DNA of 64,000 bases. Origin: Bacilli bacterium (GTDB taxonomy: Bacteria > Bacillota_I > Bacilli_A > ML615J-28 > CAG-313). Positions within the stretch are counted from its first letter, which is position 1. Every line of letters starts with the position of its first letter. The DNA lies in assembly GCA_017411715.1 (NCBI GenBank), contig JAFQPO010000012.1:1-64000 (forward strand), in the 5' to 3' direction. A model generated the notes under the pieces. The model made no database searches and was not told where the DNA came from. It worked only from the letters and a program-made list of their open reading frames with translations. Of the stretch, positions 18,368 through 27,366 are shown in pieces. A program made the translations under genes and the position numbers.

Positions 18368-18769
18368 ATGATCCAAATATATACTACCCCAAGTTGTGCA
18401 TCTTGTCGTAAAGCTAAAAAGTGGTTTGATCAATATAACATTCCTTATGCAGAAAAAAACATCTTTAGTATTAAACTTAGTCCTGAAGATATTTTTAAGA
18501 TGCTCGCAAATAGTGAAAATGGCTTTGAAGATATTATTTCAACTAGATCTAAAATCTTTAAGGAAAAACAACTTGATCCAGATAATATGACAATCAATCA
18601 ATTAATCAATTTTATCATTGAGTACCCTAGTGTATTAAAACGCCCTATTATTATTAGTGATACAGAATTACAAGTAGGATATAATAATGAAGATATTACA
18701 ATCTTTTTACCAAAAGAACTTCGTAATAAAGATTGTTTCAATCACTTTACTGAAACTGATGAAGAATAA
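18368..18769 (+). CDS. spx: Spx-family regulator/ArsC-like protein, copy 2
   Basis: This 133-residue paralogue of the preceding gene is almost identical over its first 75 residues and differs mainly in 78-92 and at the C-terminus. CASC (Cys10/Cys13) is intact, and the RPIIISDTELQVGYNNEDIT core is kept. Unlike copy 1 it has its own promoter, and GGAGG precedes the ATG. Tandem duplication with separate promoters suggests independent regulation: one copy tied to peptide uptake and one free. That is inference. Confidence 0.88.
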   Translation: MIQIYTTPSCASCRKAKKWFDQYNIPYAEKNIFSIKLSPEDIFKMLANSENGFEDIISTRSKIFKEKQLDPDNMTINQLINFIIEYPSVLKRPIIISDTELQVGYNNEDITIFLPKELRNKDCFNHFTETDEE

Positions 18770-18797
18770 AAGAGCCTTTTTAAAAAGGCTCTTTTTT
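18768..18797. terminator. bidirectional terminator between spx copy 2 and mgtE
   Basis: AAAGAGCC and GGCTCTTT form the stem, with A and T runs on both sides. It overlaps the stop codons of both converging genes. Confidence 0.88.
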
Positions 18798-20187
18798 AAC
18801 TAAGATTAATTAACAATAACCACGCAAGACCATAATAACTAATAACAGCCATTAAGTCATTAATTGTTGTGATAAGTGGTCCAGATGCAACAGCTGGATC
18901 AATACCAAAGCGATACAATGTTAAAGGGATTGTTGCGCCAGTAAATCCTGATATGAGCATTGCAATGCACATAGCACATCCAACACAACCAGCAGCATTA
19001 GCTGAGAATCCAAAATCATTGTTTAGTATTAATAAATATATTCCTACAATTAAAAATGAAATAACTCCTACAATTAAACCATTAAAGAATGCTACTCTCA
19101 TTTCTTTAAAAATGATAGTGAATTGTTCTTTAATAGAAAGTTTTTCTTTTAAACCTAGTGATCTAACTGTAACCGCAAGTGATTGTGTGCCTACATTACC
19201 TGCCATACCTAGAATTAATGATTGAAATGATACAATTATAGGTAGCGCATCAACTACGCTTTCAAACATTCCTACAACAGCTGAAACTAAAAGTCCTAAG
19301 AAAAGTAAGATGATAAGCCAAGGAATTCTTTTCATAATGCTTTTTATTAGCTTTTCATCTGCTTCTACTTCTGAACTAAGCCCCGCAAATTTTGCGTAGT
19401 CATCACCTAATTCTTCGTCGACAATTTCAATAATATCTTGGGCAGTAATAACACCAAGTAATTCATTATTTTTATGTGATATAACAGGAATTAAATCTTC
19501 CTCATAACTTTTGATGCGTTCAATATTTTCAGATATCATATCATTATCAAATACATATGGGAAGTTAGTTGAAATAAAATCATCAAGCAAAGCTGAGCTT
19601 CTTGCTACAATCAAATCTTTTAAATCAACGGCACCATAGAATGCGTTGTTTTCATCAACAACAAAGATTGTATAAATATTATCATTTTCGGCTGCTTCTT
19701 CAATTAAAGTTTTCATAGCTTTTTTAATTGAAGAATCTTTTTTTATAACAATAAAATTAGTACTCATTTTACTACCAATTTCATCATCATCATAAGAATC
19801 TAACATTAAGATATCTTCTTTGATTTCTTCATCTTCAATTAATTCTAAGACATTAGTTTTAGTTTCTTCATCTAAGTCATCTAGAATTTCTAAGGCTTCA
19901 TCAGCATCCATTTCCTGAATGATTTCTGCAGTTTCTTCATCATCAAAACTAGATAAATAACTACTTGCATCATCTAAGTAAGAAATGATTTCTGACATTT
20001 TTTCGTTCCCTAAAATATCAAGTAGTTTTTCCTTTTCCTCAGTAGTTAATTCTTCTAATACACTAGCGATGTCATTGTCATGGTATTCATCTAGTGCTAA
20101 CTTAATTTTTTCATTTGATAAATCGCTTCTAATAATTGATAAAATTATAGTACTAAAATCACGATTTTCGAAATTATTATTTTCCAT
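18796..20187 (-). CDS. mgtE: magnesium transporter MgtE
   Basis: This 463-residue protein is of normal MgtE length. An acidic N-terminal superhelical domain (residues 15-130; SSFDDEETAEIIQEMDADEA, DLDEETK) senses Mg2+. Two CBS domains follow (about 135-260; DNIYTIFVVDENNAFYGAVD; DLIPVISHKNNELLGVITAQ). A linker helix and five TM helices come next, including GMAGNVGTQSLAV and SGFTGATIPL. It is a Mg2+ channel gated by cytoplasmic Mg2+. The ribosome site GGGAG lies inside a hairpin, and a 28-codon leader ORF precedes it, so expression is likely controlled at the leader. Confidence 0.96.
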   Translation of the reverse strand: MENNNFENRDFSTIILSIIRSDLSNEKIKLALDEYHDNDIASVLEELTTEEKEKLLDILGNEKMSEIISYLDDASSYLSSFDDEETAEIIQEMDADEALEILDDLDEETKTNVLELIEDEEIKEDILMLDSYDDDEIGSKMSTNFIVIKKDSSIKKAMKTLIEEAAENDNIYTIFVVDENNAFYGAVDLKDLIVARSSALLDDFISTNFPYVFDNDMISENIERIKSYEEDLIPVISHKNNELLGVITAQDIIEIVDEELGDDYAKFAGLSSEVEADEKLIKSIMKRIPWLIILLFLGLLVSAVVGMFESVVDALPIIVSFQSLILGMAGNVGTQSLAVTVRSLGLKEKLSIKEQFTIIFKEMRVAFFNGLIVGVISFLIVGIYLLILNNDFGFSANAAGCVGCAMCIAMLISGFTGATIPLTLYRFGIDPAVASGPLITTINDLMAVISYYGLAWLLLINLS

Positions 20188-20217
20188 ATAAAAAACTCCC
20201 TTCTTAAGAAGGAAGCA
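20188..20217 (-). promoter_or_regulatory. hairpin sequestering the mgtE ribosome site (terminator-like)
   Basis: On the minus strand, CTTCCTTCTTAAGAAGGGAG (20215-20196) is a near-perfect palindrome followed by six T. The GGGAG in its 3' arm is the mgtE ribosome site, 8 nt before the ATG. The hairpin can act as a terminator, a translational lock or both. Its 5' arm can alternatively pair with 20253-20266 inside the leader ORF. Confidence 0.65.
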
Positions 20218-20225
20218 AAGCCATT

Positions 20226-20312
20226 TTATTGAATGACAAAACGGTGTAAAAATGCATCCTTCTTACATATCTTTTCTTGATTGTTATTCAGTTGATACGA
20301 CTCGGAACTCAT
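20226..20312 (-). CDS. 28-residue leader peptide upstream of mgtE
   Basis: This short ORF (MSSESYQLNNNQEKICKKDA plus 8 more residues) starts 5 nt after a full GGAGGTG ribosome site (20324-20318) that overlaps the cdd stop codon. It ends 39 nt before mgtE. Codons 16-20 lie in a 13-nt segment (20265-20253) complementary, with one mismatch, to 20217-20205, the 5' arm of the hairpin that hides the mgtE ribosome site. This arrangement fits a translated regulatory leader rather than a functional protein. I recognise no homologue. After the stop, ATGGCTTTGCTTCCTTCTTAA could encode a further 6-codon peptide without its own ribosome site. Confidence 0.6.
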   Translation of the reverse strand: MSSESYQLNNNQEKICKKDAFLHRFVIQ

Positions 20313-20323
20313 AAATACACCTC

Positions 20324-20746
20324 CTATTTTTGATATCTTTCTTCTCCCCACCATTTAGGTAGTAATTCACCAATTTTGATAAACTCTTTTGATTTATAAT
20401 CAGTCATGACTAAAGTTTCTTTATTTCTGATGTCAAGTTGTAATAAAAATTCACGACATGCTCCACATGGTAGAAAGTTTCCTTCTTTGTATGGTGGAAC
20501 ATCTCTCATGACCAAAATCTTTTTGATGAATGTTTGGTTACTATTTACAATCATATTGATTGCAGCAATTCTTTCAGCACATAGGTTTAATACACCACTT
20601 GCACCTTCTATACAAAAACCTGTATATATTTCACCATTTTCGGCTTCAATTGCGCATGCAACATGATTAGCATAGAAAAATGGGGATAAGTCATGGGGAT
20701 GATAGTTTTCTTTTGCTTTAAGATATAATGTATCCCAAATATCCAT
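20324..20746 (-). CDS. cdd: cytidine deaminase
   Basis: This 140-residue protein has the zinc-binding and catalytic signature of cytidine deaminase: NLCAERIA (Cys56, Glu58) and LPCGACREFL (Cys94, Cys97). It deaminates cytidine/deoxycytidine to uridine in pyrimidine salvage. GAGGTGA precedes the ATG. The mgtE leader ORF begins 11 bp after its stop, with the ribosome site overlapping the stop, so mgtE is probably also transcribed from the cdd promoter. Confidence 0.95.
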   Translation of the reverse strand: MDIWDTLYLKAKENYHPHDLSPFFYANHVACAIEAENGEIYTGFCIEGASGVLNLCAERIAAINMIVNSNQTFIKKILVMRDVPPYKEGNFLPCGACREFLLQLDIRNKETLVMTDYKSKEFIKIGELLPKWWGEERYQK

Positions 20747-20799
20747 ATTATCACCTCATATATATTATATCATATATTAATAAAATAAGAAATAAAAAA

Positions 20800-20818
20800 A
20801 GCATGCTTTTCGCATGCT
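20800..20818 (-). terminator. terminator after the CYTH gene
   Basis: On the minus strand, AGCATGC, a short loop and GCATGCT are followed by seven T. The stem overlaps the CYTH stop codon. Confidence 0.85.
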
Positions 20819-21386
20819 AGAAACTTCTTTTTAAAGCATCATATGCTCTTTTAATTTTAGTGTCACCTTTTTTATAGACAATACCAAATTGTTTAACAGT
20901 TTGAACAAATTCTTTTTTTGTTTGTTCATAACTTTGTCCTTCGAATTCTAATTCATAATCAGTTTGGCCAACAAAAGTACATTTATCAATCGCAAGTGTT
21001 CCATGCATATGAGGGAAGAAAATACGGTATGTTGATAAACTCATATAATTAGTAAGGGTTTGTTCTTTAATGATATCAGCTAAATCATTTTTAATTTCTT
21101 CGTTTGGAATAATTCCTTCTTCAACAAAAGATTTAAACTCTTCTTCAGAAATGATAGAAGTGATTTCAATTTTGTTATATCCTTTCTTACGACGAAGAGT
21201 TAATTCATATTTATCTCTTTTACGAACACGTAGTACTATTTCTGAAGCTTTTAAAGTAAAACGTGGTGTGTCAAAATAATAGTTAGTTTGTAAGTTAGCG
21301 GGTTTGTCTTTATACATTTCCGCAAGTTTTAAATATTCGTTTTGTGAAAGCATTGTTCTAAATGTAACTTCGAGTTCTTTTGCCAT
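20817..21386 (-). CDS. CYTH-domain protein (YjbK-like, inorganic (tri)phosphatase family)
   Basis: This 189-residue protein starts MAKELEVTFR, a variant of the CYTH ExExK strand in which the expected Lys is replaced (E-L-E-V-T-F-R). Typical tunnel residues follow: NYYFDTP, LRVRKRDKYELTLRRKKG and LAIDKCTF...YELEFEG. CYTH enzymes hydrolyse triphosphates such as tripolyphosphate or thiamine triphosphate with metal ions. The size matches YjbK of Bacilli. GGGGCA precedes the ATG, and the gene is transcribed alone with its own terminator. Confidence 0.82.
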   Translation of the reverse strand: MAKELEVTFRTMLSQNEYLKLAEMYKDKPANLQTNYYFDTPRFTLKASEIVLRVRKRDKYELTLRRKKGYNKIEITSIISEEEFKSFVEEGIIPNEEIKNDLADIIKEQTLTNYMSLSTYRIFFPHMHGTLAIDKCTFVGQTDYELEFEGQSYEQTKKEFVQTVKQFGIVYKKGDTKIKRAYDALKRSF

Positions 21387-21531
21387 AATATGCCCCTTTT
21401 GTATAGAATTCTTTCTTATTTCGTATTATACACTATTATTTTAAAAAAGCAAGTAAATTATACTATAATTTTATTTGGCTAAAATAAGTGACAATAAAAT
21501 CCATTTATGATAAAATTATTATGGTGATAAA

Positions 21532-22368
21532 ATGATTTTAAGGTATCATATAACTAAACATACATTAATTAAAGATTTTTTAGAAAAAAAACTATCTTCT
21601 AATCTAATTGTTAGTATCAACCTTTATGGTATGTATATTGTTAATAATCAACAAGTAAAAAACTATTATCCTTTAAAACCAGGTGATGTTCTTGAGGTTG
21701 TGCTTCCAAAAGAAGATAGTGATAATATAAAAGCTATTAAAGGTGATTTAGATATATTATATGAAGATAGTTATTTATTAATATTAAATAAACCAGATGG
21801 ATTAGCTACTTTGCCAACTGGAGTTCATTATAACAATTCACTTGCAAATATCGTTGCGGGGTACTTTGCGAGAATGGGAATAGAAAGTGGTATTCACTTT
21901 GTTAATAGATTAGATTTACCGACTACAGGCATTATAGTTCTTGCTAAGAATAGTCTAATAGCTGGTATGATGAAGGATGCAATCCTTTCTAAAAAATATC
22001 TTCTTGTTGTGAACAATCATTTAAGTAGTGGAGGAATGATTGAAGGGGGAATATATAAAGAAGATGATATGAAAAGAAAGTTTACTAAGGATTTTATCAA
22101 TAGTAAAACGGTCTATGATGTAGTAATGAGTAAAAATAAACAAAGCTTAGTTGTAGCGACTTTATTAACAGGAAAAACGCACCAACTAAGACTGCATTTC
22201 TCTAGTATTGGTGCGCCTATAAAAGGAGATAAGATGTATGGGGATGATCAAAGTGATAAGCTATATTTGCATAGTTATTATCTAGAATTTATTCACCCCA
22301 TTACAAATGAAAAAATTGTTATTGTTCATTATCCAAAGTGGTATGATCAAACAAAATGGTATCAATAA
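21532..22368 (+). CDS. RluA-family pseudouridine synthase
   Basis: This is a 278-residue protein with an N-terminal S4-like segment of about 70 residues and a RluA catalytic domain: [20 protein letters not shown], the catalytic loop [17 protein letters not shown] with Asp128, and [20 protein letters not shown]. The usual HRLD is NRLD here (Asn125 for His), while the catalytic Asp is kept. It isomerises uridine in rRNA or tRNA; the target is not predictable. Its 3' end overlaps the convergent clpP by 50 bp, with no terminator between. Confidence 0.9.
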   Translation: MILRYHITKHTLIKDFLEKKLSSNLIVSINLYGMYIVNNQQVKNYYPLKPGDVLEVVLPKEDSDNIKAIKGDLDILYEDSYLLILNKPDGLATLPTGVHYNNSLANIVAGYFARMGIESGIHFVNRLDLPTTGIIVLAKNSLIAGMMKDAILSKKYLLVVNNHLSSGGMIEGGIYKEDDMKRKFTKDFINSKTVYDVVMSKNKQSLVVATLLTGKTHQLRLHFSSIGAPIKGDKMYGDDQSDKLYLHSYYLEFIHPITNEKIVIVHYPKWYDQTKWYQ

Positions 22369-22921
22369 GACCATAAGCTCTTGCTTCAAAGGCATTAAGA
22401 TAATAATCGCGCTCAGCATCGCGTTCTATTATTTTAATGTCTTTTTTACAATTTTTAGCTAATAATTCATTAATAATATGTTTGGTTTTAATAATTTCTT
22501 CTGCTACTATCATTATATCGGTAGCTTGTCCACTAGCTCCCCCTAATGGTTGATGAATCATAATTTTAGTGTGAGGTAATGAATATCTCATGCTTTGTGT
22601 ACCGCTTGCTAAAAGAAAAGCACCCATACTAGCACAAAGTCCCATACCAATAGTTGAGACATCAGGTTTAATAAATTTCATCACATCGTATATTGCAAGA
22701 CCTGCTGATACACTTCCACCTGGTGAATTAATATATATAGAGATTGGACTTTTTTCATCAACACTTTCTAAATATAAAAGCTGTGCTATTACACTAGAAG
22801 CTGTTGCGTCAGTTATTTCACCAAATATTAAAATAATTCTATCTTCAAGAAGTCTTGAATATATATCATAGCTTCTTTCACCACGTGATGTTTGTTCGAT
22901 TACCATAGGTGTTAAATGCAT
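22319..22921 (-). CDS. clpP: ATP-dependent Clp protease proteolytic subunit
   Basis: This 200-residue serine peptidase has the ClpP catalytic triad Ser98 ([13 protein letters not shown]), His123 ([10 protein letters not shown]) and Asp171 ([11 protein letters not shown]). [17 protein letters not shown] forms the substrate-binding strand. The length and the N-terminal [20 protein letters not shown] are typical. It forms the 14-mer that degrades proteins delivered by ClpX/ClpC. GGAGGGA precedes the ATG. Tail-to-tail overlap of 50 bp with the pseudouridine synthase is unusual. Confidence 0.97.
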   Translation of the reverse strand: MHLTPMVIEQTSRGERSYDIYSRLLEDRIILIFGEITDATASSVIAQLLYLESVDEKSPISIYINSPGGSVSAGLAIYDVMKFIKPDVSTIGMGLCASMGAFLLASGTQSMRYSLPHTKIMIHQPLGGASGQATDIMIVAEEIIKTKHIINELLAKNCKKDIKIIERDAERDYYLNAFEARAYGLIDTILFDHTTLDNEQ

Positions 22922-23038
22922 AATAATCCCTCCTATTTTAATATATCAAAAAATATTTAAAAAAAATAAGAAACTTTGTCAATAACACAAACATTTTTAT
23001 AACTTTGTCATAACATATTAATAAAGGAGGTGTCAAAG

Positions 23039-23326
23039 ATGTTTGGTTATAATAATATGCCTAATGGTGATGTAAAACAACCTGAACTAAACAACAAAGA
23101 ATGTTGCCCAAAACGTCCTATGTGCCCAACAACTTACACTGAATGTAAACCAATTGTTACATGTTCTAAACAAGTAATTGATCAATATCATATTACAAAA
23201 CAACCATATATTCACAACTATCATACAGAGGTAGTACATCATCATATTACTGAAAATGAATTTATTCCAAATTACACTTGTAGTGAAGTTCATGTTAATG
23301 AGCCTAATAGATGCTGCCGTGATTAA
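23039..23326 (+). CDS. CotD-like Cys/His-rich spore-coat protein
   Basis: This 95-residue protein has nine Cys and eight His residues. It contains KECCPKRPMCPTTYTECKP, VTCSKQVIDQYHITKQ, VVHHHITENEF and a C-terminal NRCCRD. The pattern resembles the CotD family of inner spore-coat proteins, which are small, His-rich and end in a CC motif. ATG 23039 is chosen because AAAGGAGG (23023-23030) is 8 nt away; an in-frame GTG at 23030 overlaps that site. It is monocistronic with its own terminator. Other spore-type genes in the window (55496, 57272) support the reading. A non-sporulation metal-binding role cannot be excluded. Confidence 0.6.
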   Translation: MFGYNNMPNGDVKQPELNNKECCPKRPMCPTTYTECKPIVTCSKQVIDQYHITKQPYIHNYHTEVVHHHITENEFIPNYTCSEVHVNEPNRCCRD

Positions 23327-23330
23327 TTAA

Positions 23331-23355
23331 AAAGAGACATTAGTCTCTTTTTATT
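23331..23355 (+). terminator. terminator after the CotD-like gene
   Basis: AAAGAGAC (23331-23338) and GTCTCTTT (23343-23350) form a perfect stem with an ATTA loop and a T-rich tail. Confidence 0.88.
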
Positions 23356-23371
23356 TTTATATTCTTTATTC

Positions 23372-23400
23372 TTGTAAAAAAAACTAAAATTTGGTATAAT
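23372..23400 (+). promoter_or_regulatory. promoter of pheST
   Basis: TTGTAA (23372-23377) and TATAAT (23395-23400, with TG just upstream of the preceding base) are 17 bp apart, directly before the T-box leader. Confidence 0.8.
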
Positions 23401-23406
23401 ATGATA

Positions 23407-23640
23407 GATATAAAACACGTTGATAAAGAAAGAGTAATCAAACCTTTATATGACAGAAAGAAGAATTATAGCTGAGAGTTCTTTAATATGAAATTGATGA
23501 AAGTTCGTCTTTGGAGTGGCGTTAATAGCGTCCGTATGCAATCGCGTTAAGAGGCACCTAAGTGTAAGAAAAATATTTCTTAAAATAAAGGTGGTACCGC
23601 GGAAAATTTCGTCCTTTTTGTATGAAAGGGACTTTTTTAT
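23407..23640 (+). promoter_or_regulatory. T-box leader controlling pheST
   Basis: A stem I region is followed by GATGAAAGTTCGTC, with TTC (23504-23506, Phe codon) at the specifier position. The conserved T-box GGTGGTACCGCG lies at 23590-23601. A terminator hairpin GTCCTTT...AAAGGGAC with a T run ends the leader at about 23638. Uncharged tRNA-Phe should stabilise the antiterminator and allow pheST transcription. Confidence 0.95.
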
Positions 23641-23659
23641 TTATTGGAGGTAAAAAAGA

Positions 23660-24694
23660 ATGATTGATCAATTACAAACAATGTTACAAGATGCTTTGTC
23701 ACAAATTGCATCTGCTAATTCTCAACTTGAACTTGGAGAATTAAAAGCAAACTTTTTAGGTAAAAAAAGTCCGCTTAGTGAAATAATGAAGAAAATGGGT
23801 TCAATGTCACCAGAAGAAAGAAAAACTTTTGGGATGAAAGCTAATGAATTTAAAGTGCAAATTGAAAATGCTTTAAATGCTCGTCGTACAGAACTTGAAA
23901 GACTTGCGATTGCGGCACGTCTAGCTAGTGAACATATTGATGTTACTTTACCTGGTAGAAAATTATCAGTAGGGTCACTTCATCCACTTACAAAAACAAT
24001 TGAAGAAGTAGAAGACTTCTTTATTGGTATGGGGTATAATATCGCTGAAGGACCAGAAGTTGAACTTGATTTATACAACTTTGAAATGTTAAATGTTCCA
24101 AAAGGGCATCCTGCACGTGATATGCAAGATTCATTCTACATTTTAGATAATTTATTATTACGTACACAAACATCTCCTGTACAAGCAAGAACATTGCTTG
24201 TTTCAGATAATAAACCAGTTAAGATTTTATGCCCTGGTAAAGTATATCGTCGTGATGATGATGATGCTACTCACTCTCATCAATTCATGCAATTTGAAGG
24301 ACTTGTAGTAGGTAGTGATATTACAATGTCTGACTTAAAAGGAACACTAGAAGCATTTATGAGAAAAATGTTTGGACCAACTCGTGAAATTAGATTCCGT
24401 CCATCATACTTTCCATTTACAGAACCAAGTGTAGAAGTAGATGTATCATGCTTTAAATGTGGCGGAAAAGGATGCCCATTATGTAAAGGTAATGGCTGGA
24501 TTGAAGTATTAGGTGCTGGTATGGTTCATCCTAATGTATTAACACAAGCAGGATATGACGCAGAAAAAATGCGTGGCTTTGCTTTTGGTGTAGGGATTGA
24601 ACGTGTAGTTATGTTAAAATATGGTATTGATGATATTCGTCATCTATATACAAATGATATTAGATTCTTAAAACAATTTGAAAGGGGAGAATAA
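23660..24694 (+). CDS. pheS: phenylalanyl-tRNA synthetase alpha subunit
   Basis: This is a 344-residue class II synthetase subunit. The N-terminal coiled coil (residues 1-90) contains [17 protein letters not shown]. The catalytic core has [72 protein letters not shown] and motif 3 [23 protein letters not shown] precedes the ATG. It pairs with PheT, encoded 1 bp downstream, as an alpha2beta2 enzyme. Confidence 0.98.
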   Translation: MIDQLQTMLQDALSQIASANSQLELGELKANFLGKKSPLSEIMKKMGSMSPEERKTFGMKANEFKVQIENALNARRTELERLAIAARLASEHIDVTLPGRKLSVGSLHPLTKTIEEVEDFFIGMGYNIAEGPEVELDLYNFEMLNVPKGHPARDMQDSFYILDNLLLRTQTSPVQARTLLVSDNKPVKILCPGKVYRRDDDDATHSHQFMQFEGLVVGSDITMSDLKGTLEAFMRKMFGPTREIRFRPSYFPFTEPSVEVDVSCFKCGGKGCPLCKGNGWIEVLGAGMVHPNVLTQAGYDAEKMRGFAFGVGIERVVMLKYGIDDIRHLYTNDIRFLKQFERGE

Positions 24695-24695
24695 A

Positions 24696-27101
24696 ATGAG
24701 AGTATCATATAAATGGTTAAAAGAATTAGTTAATATTGATGATATATCTTTTGAAAAGTTAGTTAGTGATATATCTCTTTATTCAATCGAAGTAGAAACA
24801 ACAGAAGAAGTAACATCTGCATCTCCTTGCTTAGTAATCGGACATGTTTTATCAAAAGAAAAACATCCTAATGCGGATAAATTATCTGTATGCCTTGTAG
24901 ATGTTGGTAGTGAAGTATTACAAATTGTTTGTGGTGCACCAAATGTTGCGGCGGGACAAAAAATTATGTTAGCAAAAGCTGGAACAAAACTTCCTGGTGG
25001 AGATATTAAGGTTAGTGAAATTAGAAGCGTTAAATCTAATGGTATGATTTGTTCTTTACAAGAAGTTGGTCTTGAAAGTAAATATATTCCTGAAGAATTT
25101 GCTCATGGTATATATGTTTTAGATGATGATGCACCAATTGGTGAAGATGCACTTGAATACTTAGAATTAAATGATCAAGTTGTTGAACTTGGACTTACTC
25201 CAAATAGAATGGATTTACTTTCAATGCGTGGAGTTAGTCAAGATGTTGCAGCGATGTATTCAACAACTGTTAATCCTATTGAATATGAATTAAAAGAATC
25301 AAATAAAAAAGCAACTGATGAAATTGAAGTTTCTTCAACTACTCCAAAATGTATAGATTATTATGCACGTGTTATTAAAAATGTTGAAATTAAAGAATCA
25401 CCAAATTTCTTAAAAGCTAGACTTATTGCTGCTGGTGTTAGACCAATTAATAATGTTGTCGATATTACTAACTATATTTTAATGTTATTTGGACAACCAC
25501 TTCATGCATTTGACCAACAAACTTTAGGTAATAAGATTGTTGTTAGAATGGCAGAAGAAGGAGAAAAGGTTGTAACTTTGGATGAAGTTGAAAGAACACT
25601 TTCAGCTGATGATATTGTTATTACTGATGGAGTCCGTCCAGTATGTTTAGCTGGTGTTATGGGATGTAGTAATACTGAAGTGACTAATGAAACAAAAAAT
25701 GTTGTATTAGAAGCAGCAGTATTTGATAGTTTATCAGTTCGTAAAACTTCAGCTAGACTTGGCTTAAGAAGTGAATCTAGTACACGTTTCGAACGTGGTG
25801 TTAATGTTAACTCTACACTTGAAGCTTTAAATTATGCATGTTACTTATTACAAACATACGCTGGTGGTGAAGTGTTAGAAGGTTATGCAAATACAAACGG
25901 TGTATTTATTGAAGATAAAGTAATCAATATAACAAAAGATGATGTTGTTAATTATTTAGGTATTGATATTACACTAGAAGAAATTAGTGATATTTGTAGT
26001 AGACTTGCTTTTAATAACTTAATTGATGGTGAAACTTTAAGTGTTTATGTTCCAAATCGTCGTATGGATATTTCAATTAAACAAGACTTAATTGAAGAAA
26101 TCATTCGTATTTATGGATATAACAATTTAAAAGAAACTATTCCAGCAACAAACACAACAGGAGCTTTAACTCCTAGTCAAAGATTAAGAAGAAGAGTTAA
26201 ACATCATCTTGCAAGTCTTGGTTTAAAAGAAGTTATTACATATACTTTAATTAATCCAACTGAAGATGAAAGTTTTGATATTTTATATCAACCAGAAACA
26301 GCTCCTATTAAATTACTACACCCAATGAGCGAAGAAAGAAGCGTTGTAAGACGTAGCCTTATTCCAAGTCTACTTACAGCCGCAAAGTTCAATAATGCGC
26401 GTAAAATGGGCGATTTAGCACTATTTGAGATGGGTAATGTTCATTACTTCAAAAATCAAGAAGAAGTTCTTTATGATATGCATTTAGCAGGTTATTTAAA
26501 TGGAACATTCGGAAATGAATCTGGTCTTAGTCAAAATAGAGTAGTTGATTTCTATTTGGTTAAAGGAATCATTAATTCAGTTGAAAATCTACTAGGATTA
26601 AAACTAGACTACAAAAAACTAGATCAAGAATCATCAACACTACATCCAGAAAGAACTGCTTTAATCTACTTTAAAAATGAACTTATAGGTTTTGTTGGCG
26701 CATTACATCCAGAATTTGCGAAAAGAGAATCTATTGATGGTTATGTTTTTGAACTTGATTTAGACAAACTAATCAAACATTCATTGGAACTATCAACTAT
26801 TTCATTCACACAAATCCCTAAGGTTCCAGCAGTTACAAGAGACCTTGCGATTGTTGTAAAGGATACCGATTATGTAGGTGAAATGATAGAGGCTATTTAT
26901 AAAACTGATAAAGAAGCAATTTCACAAGTAAGTGTATTTGATATATATAAAGGTATGCCACTTGCGGAAAACGAAAGAAGTGTAGCTTTAAGAATCACAC
27001 TTGTAAGTGATGTTACATTAACAGAGGATGTTATTCAAACAAAGATTAATAAGATTATTAAAATGTTAGAATTCCGCTTCAAAGCATACATTCGTTCATA
27101 A
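24696..27101 (+). CDS. pheT: phenylalanyl-tRNA synthetase beta subunit
   Basis: This 801-residue protein is of normal length. It begins MRVSYKWLKELVNI. Its N-terminal tRNA-binding (EMAP-like) domain has HPNADKLSVCLVDVG and the B3/B4 editing domain TPNRMDLLSMRG. A B5 domain, a catalytic-like domain (SEERSVVRRSLIPSLL) and a C-terminal anticodon-binding FDX-ACB domain (IPKVPAVTRDLAIVV, FDIYKGMPLAENERSVALRI) follow. ATG 24696 is used, with GGGGAGA upstream; the longer frame would start inside pheS. Co-transcribed with pheS under T-box control. Confidence 0.98.
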   Translation: MRVSYKWLKELVNIDDISFEKLVSDISLYSIEVETTEEVTSASPCLVIGHVLSKEKHPNADKLSVCLVDVGSEVLQIVCGAPNVAAGQKIMLAKAGTKLPGGDIKVSEIRSVKSNGMICSLQEVGLESKYIPEEFAHGIYVLDDDAPIGEDALEYLELNDQVVELGLTPNRMDLLSMRGVSQDVAAMYSTTVNPIEYELKESNKKATDEIEVSSTTPKCIDYYARVIKNVEIKESPNFLKARLIAAGVRPINNVVDITNYILMLFGQPLHAFDQQTLGNKIVVRMAEEGEKVVTLDEVERTLSADDIVITDGVRPVCLAGVMGCSNTEVTNETKNVVLEAAVFDSLSVRKTSARLGLRSESSTRFERGVNVNSTLEALNYACYLLQTYAGGEVLEGYANTNGVFIEDKVINITKDDVVNYLGIDITLEEISDICSRLAFNNLIDGETLSVYVPNRRMDISIKQDLIEEIIRIYGYNNLKETIPATNTTGALTPSQRLRRRVKHHLASLGLKEVITYTLINPTEDESFDILYQPETAPIKLLHPMSEERSVVRRSLIPSLLTAAKFNNARKMGDLALFEMGNVHYFKNQEEVLYDMHLAGYLNGTFGNESGLSQNRVVDFYLVKGIINSVENLLGLKLDYKKLDQESSTLHPERTALIYFKNELIGFVGALHPEFAKRESIDGYVFELDLDKLIKHSLELSTISFTQIPKVPAVTRDLAIVVKDTDYVGEMIEAIYKTDKEAISQVSVFDIYKGMPLAENERSVALRITLVSDVTLTEDVIQTKINKIIKMLEFRFKAYIRS

Positions 27102-27123
27102 TAAAATAAAGTTTATAAAAATA

Positions 27124-27156
27124 TTCCCTATTTACATTATGTGAGTAGGGATTTTT
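27124..27156 (+). terminator. terminator after pheT
   Basis: TCCCTATTTAC and GTGAGTAGGGA form an 11-bp stem (G-T wobbles allowed) around ATTAT and end in a T run. Confidence 0.85.
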
Positions 27157-27194
27157 AATTTTAAAAATACTTGCTTTTTCGTGCAAAAAATTAA

Positions 27195-27347
27195 AAAAAT
27201 ACTTGTCATAATGCGGCTGACCCTAATATTGGACTTGCGTTGAGTGCTGACTATACTACACAAAAATGTTATATTGTTTGTAATAGAAATTTAATGATAA
27301 AAGATGGTATTGTTCATATACCATTTTATATGGTAATGTTTTTATAG
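27195..27347 (+). pseudogene. possible gene relic in the 445-bp pheT-to-amidase gap
   Basis: An open stretch of about 50 codons between stops reads TCHNAADPNIGLALSADYTT, then QKCYIVCNRNLMIKDGIV and a hydrophobic tail, and ends at TAG 27347. There is no start codon with a ribosome site. The first part is richer in G+C than its surroundings. I do not recognise the product; it could be a decayed 3' end or chance. The rest of the gap holds the pheT terminator, a hairpin at 27367-27413 and a promoter for the next gene. Confidence 0.25.
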
Positions 27348-27366
27348 AGTATCTTAATAGAAGTGG

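Noticed and set aside
18796-20320. M-box riboswitch before mgtE
   Set aside because: The space between cdd and mgtE is too short for an M-box, and it is taken up by a leader ORF and a hairpin.
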